DNA from: Burkholderiales bacterium
GTDB taxonomy: Bacteria > Pseudomonadota > Gammaproteobacteria > Burkholderiales > JAEUMW01
Reading direction: 5' to 3'
NCBI GenBank assembly: GCA_016791285.1
Contig: JAEUMX010000210.1
Location: 1-12,266 of the forward strand
Length of the DNA: 12,266 nucleotides
Numbering within the stretch: the stretch's first letter is position 1; the number at the start of each line of letters is the position of its first letter. The notes under the pieces were generated by a model. The model made no database searches. It saw only the letters and a program-made list of their open reading frames with translations, and had not been told where the DNA came from. The position numbers and the translations under genes are program-made. This document shows positions 1 through 5,997 of the stretch, one piece after another.

Positions 1-93
1 CCTGCGGCAGGCTGCCACAACCCGCGCCTTGAACTCAGCACTGTGCCGGCGACGCCGCCGCCGATCCCCGTAACCGTTCTCCGAAGTGTTCAC
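1..93 (-). CDS. tnpA: IS66-family accessory protein TnpA, N-terminal 31 codons
   Basis: This open frame starts at a GTG (93-91) and runs off the left end after 31 codons. Residues 17-31 read HSAEFKARVVAACRR after a run of six arginines. That is the typical opening of the small helix-turn-helix TnpA (IS66 Orf1), normally followed by a GVSIAAVAL-type helix that is cut off here. TnpA is one of two accessory proteins (TnpA, TnpB) encoded upstream of the IS66 transposase TnpC and needed for transposition. A GAGG ribosome-binding site lies 7 bases before the GTG (104-101), inside a hairpin (see 93-121). The start is supported by that site and by its distance from the IS66 terminus. Whether the rest of the gene is intact cannot be seen. 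Confidence 0.65.
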   Translation of the reverse strand, partial: MNTSENGYGDRRRRRRHSAEFKARVVAACRR

Positions 94-121
94 GTGTCCA
101 CCTCACAAATAGGTGGACACG
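93..121 (-). promoter_or_regulatory. Hairpin sequestering the tnpA ribosome-binding site
   Basis: A perfect 11-bp inverted repeat (93-103 with 111-121, loop 104-110) lies immediately upstream of the tnpA GTG. The 3' arm contains GGTGGACAC and overlaps the GAGG Shine-Dalgarno sequence, so in RNA read from outside the element the ribosome site would be paired. Several insertion sequences are known to protect themselves from read-through transcription this way (IS10 and IS50 are classic cases). Applying this to the present element is inference. It is too close to the start codon, and lacks a U-run, to be a terminator. Confidence 0.5.
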
Positions 122-172
122 ATCTTCCCCACCCGAGCTCAGCTTAGCAAGATGACTTCGCCAGCCGCTTAC

Positions 173-472
173 ACGCCTCGAAGCAGCCGTCGCGGTCGCG
201 CGGCACCTCGGATGCGCAGCGCCCCGTCCTCGGTCAGTACCGTCTTGGCGCTGCTGCCGTGATGATGGTTGGTGGCCGGTCGGGCTTGGTCGACCCCGGC
301 GGGAACCGAGGTGGTGCGACAACTCCGCGCCCAGCGCCTTCTTGAACGCCATCGAGGCGGCGTTGACCGCCTGCGCGCTCATCGGGCCGCTCACGAACTG
401 GTCAATGAGCTCCTTCGGGATCGGCGGCAGCGCCGCCTCGACAGCACCAGCTGCCTTCGTCATGCGTGGCAT
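173..472 (-). pseudogene. IS256-family (mutator type) transposase, 5' remnant
   Basis: The minus strand has a GGAGGAG ribosome-binding site (plus 480-486 region) just before an ATG at 472. The frame then reads through PPIPKELIDQFVSGPM, SAQAVNAASMAFKKAL and GAELSHHLG, the characteristic N-terminal region of IS256-family transposases. The expected continuation is present but in other frames: PAGVDQARPATN, then SSAKTVLTEDGALRI, then EVPRDRDGCFE. A net frame change therefore falls near 303-304 (about two bases lost after the HHLG codons). A second falls near 209-210 (one extra base before EVPRDRDG). Family members usually have a few more residues between FKKAL and GAEL, so a short in-frame loss is also likely. 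The remnant stops at 173 where IS66 begins. It cannot encode a working transposase: the catalytic DDE residues are absent from the window and the frame is broken twice. Confidence 0.8.
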
Positions 473-556
473 GCATGCTCCTCCCCAACTTCGACATCGC
501 ATGCCCCACACATAAAAATTCCGGGCAGACTCCCGAGATTGGTGGCATAGTGCCAG
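173..556 (-). mobile_element. IS256-family element remnant including upstream end
   Basis: This interval covers the broken transposase gene plus the AT-richer leader upstream of it (473 to about 550). The leader carries CGGGAGTCTGCCCGG, an interrupted dyad typical of the noncoding end of an insertion sequence. The outer boundary near 550-556 is a guess: no second terminal repeat is in the window for comparison. The opposite end was separated from this one by the IS66 insertion. Confidence 0.4.
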
Positions 557-733
557 CGATCCGAGTTTCCGACCGCGTCGCGCGCTCGTGTGCGTGGCGT
601 GCGCCACATGTGCGCCGCATGTGGAAAGCTCTTGCAGCGCAGTTCATCACTTATCCAGCTCGGATTTCTGTCCAATCAAACGGGGCCAGCTCTACCGCTG
701 CAGCTCTTTCAGTTCGCCGAAGTCGAGAAATTT
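557..733. other. Gene-free spacer, possibly IS debris
   Basis: No reading frame here looks like a protein. It joins the IS256 remnant to the stop codon of the sugar transferase gene. Bases 669-689 read on the minus strand as CTGGCCCCGTTTGATTGGACA, which resembles by eye the terminal repeats of IS150-type IS3 elements (see findings). Otherwise only short GC-rich dyads such as GCGCCACATGTGCGC (600-614 region) are visible. Confidence 0.35.
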
Positions 734-2227
734 TCAGTAGGCCTTCGGGTCGCGAAACATCAATACGACGGTCTTAAGGATAATTAGCAGATCAAGGCTC
801 AAAGACCAGTTTCTGAGGTAATCCAGATCATACTCAATACGCGCCTTCATCTTTACTAAAGTCTCGGTTTCACCTCGTAATCCATTGACTTGCGCCCATC
901 CCGTGATACCGGGTTTCACCTTGTGCCTGACCATGTAACCCTTAATGAGCTTCCGATACATCTCGTTGTGTGCGATAGCATGGGGTCTAGGTCCGACTAT
1001 GCTCATGCTTCCGGACAGCACGTTAAAGAACTGTGGCAATTCATCTAAAGAAGTTCTTCGCAAAAACGCTCCGAAGGGCGTCACGCGCTCATCGTCCTTA
1101 CGGGCCTGTGCGATATGATGCCCGTCTTCGCAAACAGTCATGCTTCGGAACTTGTAAACAAGAATCTCTTGACCGTCGAGCCCATAACGGCGCTGCTTGA
1201 AAAAGATTGGCCCCGGTGAACTAAGCTTGACGCCAATTGCAATCGCGAGCATCGCCGGAGAAATCAACGCCAACAGCATGAACGTTGCGACGATGTCTTC
1301 CAGTCGTTTCACCAATCCGTTTACGCCGTAAAACGGAGTTTCGCACACTGCCACGACCGGTAGGCCATTCACCTCGTCGATGCGCGCCTGGATAAGATCC
1401 GAGAGAAAGATGTCAGGAACAAAATAGATTGATGCTGTGGTATCTCGAAGGTCGTCCAACAGCTTGAGGATCCGCGGCTGCGACGCCATTGGCAGGGCGA
1501 TGTAGATGATGTCGATCCGATGCTGCCTGGCATAAGCGGCGAGATTGGCCAACGGGCCGTGCAGCTGCAGGTCATCCCGCGCCCTGAGTCTCTCCCGTGC
1601 GCGATCGTCAAAGAAACCCACGAAGCGGACGCCTAGGAGACGATCCTTCTGCAGATGCTCCGCGAGTTTGAGCCCGATCTCATTGGCCCCTGCAATCACT
1701 GCGCGTCTGTGCTTGCCGTGCGACCACACCAACGGCGGCATGAAGTATCGCAGCCCAAGGTGTGTGAGGAGAAGCGCCACCGGTGCGGCAACGAACCAAG
1801 TTGCCATAATGTCCCAAGGAAAAGCCCTCAAATATTCGGCAGCGTAACCGAACATGAGGAGCAGCACGACGATCGGGATCCACCGTAGAACTATGTCGCG
1901 CGTGATGGTAACCGGCCCCCCCGAGAGGTCCAGTCTACCTGGGAATGTCAGGGAAAAGACTATGAGCGCCAGTACCATGTACTTGCCGCGGAAAAGCTCC
2001 CCGTGCGCCACAGTTACGGCGACCAAGGCGCCCACCGCCACCAGCGGGTCGAGAAGCAGGCGGGTGACGGAAAGAAATGACAATTGACCCCGGAACAGCC
2101 GTGGTTGGCTCGGAGCGGCCGCGGTCAACTTCTGGGTTGCGGGGAAGCTCTCGCGCGCCGCAGTGAATCCAGGACTTTCTAGAGCGTGGTCGACACGCGG
2201 GGCTCGCCGGGATGTCACAGGGGGCAT
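734..2227 (-). CDS. Undecaprenyl-phosphate hexose-1-phosphate transferase (WcaJ/EpsB type)
   Basis: This enzyme transfers a sugar-1-phosphate (usually glucose-1-phosphate) from a UDP-sugar to undecaprenyl phosphate at the inner membrane, the first step of a lipid-linked exopolysaccharide repeat unit. Starting at the ATG at 2227 it has 497 residues. About four hydrophobic segments lie at residues 54-80, 84-100, 111-131 and 139-158. A Rossmann-like domain (CoA_binding_3) follows at about 172-300, beginning RRAVIAGANEIG. A re-entrant membrane helix with SPAMLAIAIGVKLSSPGP is at 323-340. The catalytic bacterial sugar transferase domain (about 306-497) contains KFRSM, TSLDELPQ with the expected Asp-Glu pair (395-396), IVGPRPH and KPGITGWAQVNG. 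The C-terminus is complete. A longer frame begins at a TTG (2269, 14 codons earlier, GGAG about 12 bases upstream); the ATG has no clear ribosome site, so the start is uncertain. The exact sugar cannot be read from sequence. It diverges from epsL, and its downstream side is cut by IS debris. Confidence 0.93.
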   Translation of the reverse strand: MPPVTSRRAPRVDHALESPGFTAARESFPATQKLTAAAPSQPRLFRGQLSFLSVTRLLLDPLVAVGALVAVTVAHGELFRGKYMVLALIVFSLTFPGRLDLSGGPVTITRDIVLRWIPIVVLLLMFGYAAEYLRAFPWDIMATWFVAAPVALLLTHLGLRYFMPPLVWSHGKHRRAVIAGANEIGLKLAEHLQKDRLLGVRFVGFFDDRARERLRARDDLQLHGPLANLAAYARQHRIDIIYIALPMASQPRILKLLDDLRDTTASIYFVPDIFLSDLIQARIDEVNGLPVVAVCETPFYGVNGLVKRLEDIVATFMLLALISPAMLAIAIGVKLSSPGPIFFKQRRYGLDGQEILVYKFRSMTVCEDGHHIAQARKDDERVTPFGAFLRRTSLDELPQFFNVLSGSMSIVGPRPHAIAHNEMYRKLIKGYMVRHKVKPGITGWAQVNGLRGETETLVKMKARIEYDLDYLRNWSLSLDLLIILKTVVLMFRDPKAY

Positions 2228-2317
2228 GGTGGGCAGCAATTCAGCAGGTTCAGAACTTCGATGGAACAAAGGCAGTAAACTCCATGACGATACGTCGCGC
2301 CCGCGCGAGAACCTTAC

Positions 2318-2332
2318 CCATCCGACGGATGG
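2318..2332. promoter_or_regulatory. 15-bp dyad, candidate operator
   Basis: CCATCCGACGGATGG has two perfect 7-bp arms around a single central A. It lies about 90 bases upstream of the sugar transferase ATG and 50 bases upstream of its alternative TTG start. Its size and symmetry fit a site for a dimeric regulator. A short RNA hairpin is less likely because the loop would be too tight. No matching regulator is known from this window. Confidence 0.4.
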
Positions 2333-2356
2333 ATCACCCGCCTACCTTTCGCGCGT

Positions 2357-2420
2357 TTCCCAACACTGGACCGCCGTCAAGGTCCCTGTGGACTCAATGA
2401 AGGTCGCACAGTGTTGGGAA
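2357..2420. repeat. 12-bp perfect inverted repeat with 40-base spacer
   Basis: TTCCCAACACTG at 2357-2368 is exactly complementary to CAGTGTTGGGAA at 2409-2420. Inside and overlapping it are further complementary pieces: GGACC (2368-2372) with GGTCC (2381-2385), and TGGACT (2389-2394) with AGTCCA (2420-2425). Alternative RNA foldings are therefore possible if the region is transcribed toward the sugar transferase. It may be a pair of distant half-sites for a looping regulator, an attenuator-like leader, or a mobile-element scar. No U-run follows either arm, so it is not a simple terminator. Confidence 0.5.
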
Positions 2421-2524
2421 GTCCAAGGATCCTACACGCCGATGTAAGAGTCTATTATCTGTAAATAGTACCCGACAAAATGTATCTTCTGCGCAACAAA
2501 CTGAGTGGTCGTTGGCGAAAAACG

Positions 2525-2554
2525 TCGGCAAGCGATCGGAAATCTCCATAAAAT
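2525..2554 (+). promoter_or_regulatory. Candidate sigma-70 promoter for epsL
   Basis: TCGGCA (2525-2530, 4 of 6 to TTGACA) is followed after 18 bases by TAAAAT (2549-2554, 5 of 6 to TATAAT). Transcription would begin near 2561, placing the ops-like motif 10-20 bases into the RNA and giving a leader of about 90 bases before the GTG start at 2650. The -35 is poor, so this is tentative. Confidence 0.3.
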
Positions 2555-2570
2555 GTAGTTGCGTGAATCT

Positions 2571-2582
2571 GAGGTAGCGTAG
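2571..2582 (+). promoter_or_regulatory. ops-like element (possible RfaH-type recruitment site)
   Basis: The sequence GAGGTAGCGTAG contains GGTAGCGT, identical to the core of the ops element (GGCGGTAGCGT) that pauses RNA polymerase and recruits the NusG paralogue RfaH in enterobacterial surface-polysaccharide operons. The first three bases of the classic element differ. The position, just inside the transcript upstream of an exopolysaccharide gene and on the coding strand, is where such a site would act. No RfaH homologue is encoded in this window, so function is inferred. Confidence 0.4.
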
Positions 2583-2649
2583 GTTGTCTTTCGTTCGCGT
2601 GGGCCGCCGATGGCTGTACCTTGTCCGCACAGAGAGAAACCCTGTTCAA

Positions 2650-3894
2650 GTGAAATCTAGATCGAACTTCCATCGGGCCGCGGTAATCAGCGTCGTTGCC
2701 TTGAGCGTCCTGAGCTGGGCGAAAGGGCTTCGCGCCGAGTTTGCGGACGGCGACGTCGTCAAGTTCAACGCGGGGGCGGGGGTTGCGTACGACGACAACG
2801 TTTTTCGACTGCCATCGAACATCACACCATCACCTGCGAGCGGATCGACTGCCAGGGGCGATACGATCTTTACGCTCAACGCCGGTGCCACCGTAAACAA
2901 GGACATTAGCCGGCAAAATATCGAGTTGGCCGGCAACATCATCCAACGTCTCTACACCGAGCATGACACGTTCGACGCTACCCTATTCAACTTTGGCGCC
3001 ACTTGGAATTGGAGAGTCGGCAATCAATGGGGCGGGGAGATCGGGTATACGCAGAATCAGTACCCCAATGCCTTCCTTGAGGTTACTTCCTTCACGCCCA
3101 ACAAGCGCACAGTAGGGATTCCCTTTGTGACCATCGGCTACCAGTTCCACCCCAGTTGGGAGGCGCGTGCCGGCTACAAGTTCGTGGATATTACGAACTC
3201 CGCAGATCGCTTCAAACCCTCAGATTTGGAACAGAACGTCTATGAGGGGGCTGTCCGCTATCGGACGCAGGCGAGCAATCTCGTCGATCTGTATTACAGG
3301 TTTACCGACGGGGAGCGCCCAAATGTGGTGATCGATCCGTTGGTGCCGAGCACCGGCAAGTTTGAGCAGAACGATTTTGGCATTAACGTAGTACGGTGGG
3401 AGTTGGGCGGGCGTTCAAGATTTGCAGGCTTTCTCGCGTATACGAACCGGAGCTATGAACTTGCCCCTGATCGTGACTACACCGGTCCGACCGGCAACCT
3501 GACGTTTACTTACCTTCCCACGGGGACTACCTCGGTTACGCTCTCAGTCTATCGTCTTATCGGTGCCTTCACTGACGTCACCACCAACTATATCGTTACA
3601 ACGGGTGTTACATTGACTCCGACGTGGCAGGCAACCTCGAAACTGGCCTTCGGAATGAACGTCTTCTATCAGGACAGAGACTATCAAGGCCGTCCCGGGA
3701 TACTGACCGATATAAACCTCGTGGAAGATCAGCGCAACGACGATCTGTACAGCGTCGGCGTAAACGCGACGTACGCCATCTTGCGTTCACTGAAGGGCAC
3801 GCTCTACTACACGTGGACGAAGCGCGACTCCAACGTGGAAGTCCGCAACTTCAGGGACAATATCGTGGGTGCGGGCATTGAATGGGCGTTCTAG
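2650..3894 (+). CDS. epsL: EpsL-like outer-membrane beta-barrel exopolysaccharide protein
   Basis: The protein is 414 residues from the GTG at 2650. That start gives a well-formed signal peptide: basic KSRSNFHR, hydrophobic AAVISVVALSVLSW, then a likely cleavage after LRA. Longer frames (TTG at 2584 with a GAGG 9 bases upstream, or GTG at 2599) would put 17-22 extra residues in front of it. After cleavage the protein is built of alternating aromatic and polar strands (FNAGAGVAYDDNVFRL, ATWNWRVGNQWGGEIGYT, YYRFTDG, GTLYYTWTKRDSNV) and ends in GAGIEWAF with a terminal Phe, the usual signal of an outer-membrane barrel. The opening YDDNVFRL matches the EpsL family of exosortase-B-associated polysaccharide loci, thought to take part in polysaccharide export across the outer membrane. 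The gene diverges from the sugar transferase and ends 6 bases from the convergent c-di-GMP gene. A porin-like barrel of unknown role is the alternative. Confidence 0.82.
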   Translation: MKSRSNFHRAAVISVVALSVLSWAKGLRAEFADGDVVKFNAGAGVAYDDNVFRLPSNITPSPASGSTARGDTIFTLNAGATVNKDISRQNIELAGNIIQRLYTEHDTFDATLFNFGATWNWRVGNQWGGEIGYTQNQYPNAFLEVTSFTPNKRTVGIPFVTIGYQFHPSWEARAGYKFVDITNSADRFKPSDLEQNVYEGAVRYRTQASNLVDLYYRFTDGERPNVVIDPLVPSTGKFEQNDFGINVVRWELGGRSRFAGFLAYTNRSYELAPDRDYTGPTGNLTFTYLPTGTTSVTLSVYRLIGAFTDVTTNYIVTTGVTLTPTWQATSKLAFGMNVFYQDRDYQGRPGILTDINLVEDQRNDDLYSVGVNATYAILRSLKGTLYYTWTKRDSNVEVRNFRDNIVGAGIEWAF

Positions 3895-3900
3895 CCATTC

Positions 3901-5613
3901 TTAGCGAAAGGTCCACCCCGCCAGCAGCTTCCTGATTTCTTCGGCTGGGACCGGCGGACTGAAGTAGTAACCCTGCGCGAAATCGCAGCCCGAGCGGTTT
4001 AGGAAATCCGCTTGGCTCTCGGTCTCGACCCCTTCAGCGACCACCTTTATGTCCATGCTGCGTGCAAGGGCAATGATCGCGCCGACGATCGCGGCATCGT
4101 CTTCGTTGGCTGGGATATCACGCACGAAGGATCGATCGATCTTTAGGATGTCGAGTGGAAACCGCTTTAGATAGCTGAGACTGGAGTAACCGGTCCCAAA
4201 GTCGTCTATCGAGATGTCAACACCTTTGCCCTTCAGTTCGCCCAAAGTTGCGATTGCCAACTCCGCGTTCTCCATGACATCGCTTTCCGTGATCTCCAAC
4301 TCGAGATAGTTGGGGGGGACGCCTGTCTCGGACAGGATGCGATAGATGGTTTGAGCCAAGTTCTCCTGCCGAAACTGACGCGCCGACAGATTCACCGAGA
4401 CCCGCAGGTGAAATCCCTCGTCGCGCCACGCCCGAATCTGCTCACACGCAGTTCTCAGCACCCACTCCCCGATCGGTACGATCAATCCGGTTTCTTCGGC
4501 GATCGGGATGAAGCGATCGGGCGCGATCAAACCCAGGGTTGGGTGATGCCAGCGCACCAATGCCTCCAGACCCGTGATCGTGCGCTGACCGAGTTCGATC
4601 TTCGGCTGATACAGCAGACGCAGTTCGTTTCTCTGCTCCGCGAGCCTGAGCCCGTGCTCGATCACGAGCCGCTCGCGCATCTGTAAATTGAGATCGTCCG
4701 TATAAAACTGATAGTTGTTGCGGCCCAGCCGTTTCGCACTGTACATCGCGGTATCGGCGTTACGGATGAGGTCGTCCGCGTCCCCGGCATCGTCCGGATA
4801 AAGGCTGACTCCGATGCTCGCAGACATGAAAATCTCCTGCCCGCTGATGCGCAATGGATGAGCAACCGACTGCAGCACCTTCTGCGCAACCGCGGCTGCT
4901 CCTTGCGGGCTCGCGAGATTGGGCAAGAGCACCATGAATTCGTCGCCGCCGAGTCGCGCGACGGTGTCGCCTTCGCGCGTGCATTGCCGCAAGCGCTCGG
5001 CCATTTCGCGCAGGATCTCGTCGCCGACGACCGGACCGAACGTATCGTTCAAGACCTTGAAGCGATCGAGATCGATCAACAGGGCCGCGACGATCTGCTG
5101 CCACCGCTGGGCTTGGGCCATGGATATGTTCAGGCGGTCGCGCATGAGCACCCGATTCGGCAGATCGGTCAGCGTGTCGTGCTGCGCGAGATACTGAATC
5201 CGCTCCTCTGCCAGCTTACGCTGAGTGATGTCTCGCGACGTAAGCACGACGCCCTCGATGCCGGGATAGTGCAGGAGGTTGGTACCCACTGCCTCCAAGT
5301 GGATCCAGGACCCGTTGGCACGCCGGAAGCGAAATTCGACGGGAGCGGGCTGAATCTCACCACGAACGACCTGCGCGAAGACTTCGCGCACATGCCCAAC
5401 GTCGCGCGGATGGATGGAGTCGAACGGGTTGCGGCCGATAAGCTGACCGGGTCCATAGCCGAGCACGCGTGCGGCGGCGGGGGACTCGAAGACAGTCATG
5501 CCATCCGGATCGTGGATGGTGATGATGTCGGCGGAGTTCTGGACCAGCGCCTTGAATCGCCCGTCGGTATCCTCCGGGCGCCGGAGCGCAGACGGCTTTG
5601 CCTTCCTCGTCAT
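3901..5613 (-). CDS. PAS-GGDEF-EAL cyclic-di-GMP signalling protein
   Basis: This 570-residue protein has no membrane segment or signal peptide and is probably cytoplasmic. A PAS sensor domain (about 18-130) is followed by a diguanylate cyclase domain (about 135-300) and a phosphodiesterase domain (about 312-565). The GGDEF motif is intact (222-226), and the upstream RxxD inhibitory site is also intact (R213-D216, five residues before). The position usually His in NDxxGH is Pro194. In the EAL domain the residues expected for catalysis are all visible: E350 of EAL, N408, E440, D470-D471 of [10 protein letters not shown]491 and E527 of VAEGVE. Both c-di-GMP synthesis and hydrolysis are therefore possible, and the net direction cannot be told. 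The ATG at 5613 has only a weak purine-rich site (GGGGG). A candidate promoter lies at 5664-5691. It converges on epsL, so a role in matrix control is plausible by location only. Confidence 0.94.
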   Translation of the reverse strand: MTRKAKPSALRRPEDTDGRFKALVQNSADIITIHDPDGMTVFESPAAARVLGYGPGQLIGRNPFDSIHPRDVGHVREVFAQVVRGEIQPAPVEFRFRRANGSWIHLEAVGTNLLHYPGIEGVVLTSRDITQRKLAEERIQYLAQHDTLTDLPNRVLMRDRLNISMAQAQRWQQIVAALLIDLDRFKVLNDTFGPVVGDEILREMAERLRQCTREGDTVARLGGDEFMVLLPNLASPQGAAAVAQKVLQSVAHPLRISGQEIFMSASIGVSLYPDDAGDADDLIRNADTAMYSAKRLGRNNYQFYTDDLNLQMRERLVIEHGLRLAEQRNELRLLYQPKIELGQRTITGLEALVRWHHPTLGLIAPDRFIPIAEETGLIVPIGEWVLRTACEQIRAWRDEGFHLRVSVNLSARQFRQENLAQTIYRILSETGVPPNYLELEITESDVMENAELAIATLGELKGKGVDISIDDFGTGYSSLSYLKRFPLDILKIDRSFVRDIPANEDDAAIVGAIIALARSMDIKVVAEGVETESQADFLNRSGCDFAQGYYFSPPVPAEEIRKLLAGWTFR

Positions 5614-5663
5614 GCGCCCCCGCTAGTCACGGTCCGGATCGAGCCAAACTTACTTGAGTCGTG

Positions 5664-5691
5664 AGTCTAGCAGAACTGGAGCGCGAGTCAG
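5664..5691 (-). promoter_or_regulatory. Candidate promoter of the PAS-GGDEF-EAL gene
   Basis: On the minus strand CTGACT (5691-5686) is followed after 16 bases by TAGACT (5669-5664), preceded by TGC, which makes an extended -10. Each hexamer matches the sigma-70 consensus at 4 of 6 positions. Transcription would start near 5657, about 45 bases before the ATG. Confidence 0.35.
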
Positions 5692-5790
5692 GGTGTGCGG
5701 AGCTGCGCGCTGCTGTCACGGCCCGAGTGGATTACCGACTTATCACGCATGAAGAAGCCACCGCGCAGATCGGGAACCGCCGAAAAGCCT

Positions 5791-5866
5791 TGGCTCCCCG
5801 ACCTGGGCTCGAACCAGGGACCTGCGGATTAACAGTCCGTCGCTCTACCGACTGAGCTATCGGGGA
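5791..5866 (-). tRNA. tRNA-Asn (anticodon GTT)
   Basis: The minus strand folds as a 76-base tRNA. The acceptor stem is TCCCCGA with TCGGGGA, the D-stem GCTC with GAGC, the anticodon loop CTGTTAA carries GTT, the T-arm has CCTGG-TTCGAGC-CCAGG, and the discriminator G is followed by an encoded CCA. The anticodon stem has one A-C mismatch at 27-43. It delivers asparagine for AAC and AAU codons. It has its own promoter (5882-5910) and lies 177 bases upstream of the PAS-GGDEF-EAL gene on the same strand. No clear terminator is seen between them, so some read-through is possible. Confidence 0.98.
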
Positions 5867-5881
5867 ATTTTCGAGGCGCTT

Positions 5882-5910
5882 ATAATAAGGTCTGACTTAT
5901 CCTTGGTCAA
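5882..5910 (-). promoter_or_regulatory. Sigma-70 promoter of tRNA-Asn
   Basis: TTGACC (5910-5905) is followed after exactly 17 bases by TATTAT (5887-5882), both 5 of 6 to consensus, the best promoter in the window. The bases after the -10 are GC-rich (GCGCC), the kind of discriminator seen in stable-RNA promoters under stringent control. The predicted start near 5875 leaves about 9 bases of leader before the mature tRNA. Confidence 0.75.
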
Positions 5911-5997
5911 CCGAGCAGGGCGTGCAGGGTGGGCTCCTGGGCAGCAGCGGCCCGGCATCGCCCGATATGCAAGCGCGCTGAGTCTTCCTCATCGCCC

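Larger units (their letters stand above)
1..172 (-). mobile_element. IS66-family insertion sequence, one terminus only
   Basis: Reading the minus strand from 172 leftward, the sequence opens with GTAAGCGGCTGGCGAAGTC, which matches the GTAAGCG-type terminal inverted repeat known for IS66-family elements. About 80 bases further in, a reading frame begins that resembles the IS66 accessory protein TnpA. The element continues beyond the left edge, so only its left (tnpA-proximal) end is visible. It lies inside an IS256-family transposase remnant whose reading frame ends exactly at the terminal repeat. IS66 elements usually make 8-bp target duplications, so bases 173-180 (acgcctcg) would be one copy and the other should lie outside the window. 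Family assignment rests on the terminal repeat and the TnpA start. Confidence 0.75.
2228..2649. other. Divergent regulatory region between the two eps genes
   Basis: About 420 bases separate the two chosen starts. I see no convincing protein in it. It holds a 15-bp dyad (2318-2332), a 12-bp perfect inverted repeat with a 40-base spacer (2357-2420), an AT-rich stretch (about 2440-2560) with a candidate plus-strand promoter (2525-2554), and an ops-like motif (2571-2582). The left end overlaps the possible TTG start of the sugar transferase and the right end overlaps possible longer starts of epsL. No clear minus-strand promoter was found for the transferase. Confidence 0.6.

Noticed and set aside
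35..607. 190-codon minus-strand frame read as one protein
   Set aside because: It joins IS256 transposase codons, frameshifted nonsense and IS66 sequence across an insertion junction. Annotated instead as a pseudogene plus a separate IS66 end.
2584..2649. Longer epsL starts (TTG 2584, GTG 2599)
   Set aside because: They would put 17-22 residues in front of a normal signal peptide and would place the start codon directly after the ops-like leader motif. The GAGG before 2584 keeps the option open.
4858..5664. 268-codon plus-strand frame opposite the PAS-GGDEF-EAL gene
   Set aside because: It is entirely antisense to a gene with intact catalytic motifs, has no ribosome site and no recognisable fold.
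5783..5800. AGCCAAGGCTTTT after the tRNA as a terminator
   Set aside because: The 4-bp arms leave a 2-base loop and overlap the CCA end, so a stable hairpin cannot form.
5661..5855. Small plus-strand frame ending in PGLEPGTCGLTVRRSTD
   Set aside because: The C-terminal part is the antisense translation of tRNA-Asn, a well-known false protein in automated annotation.
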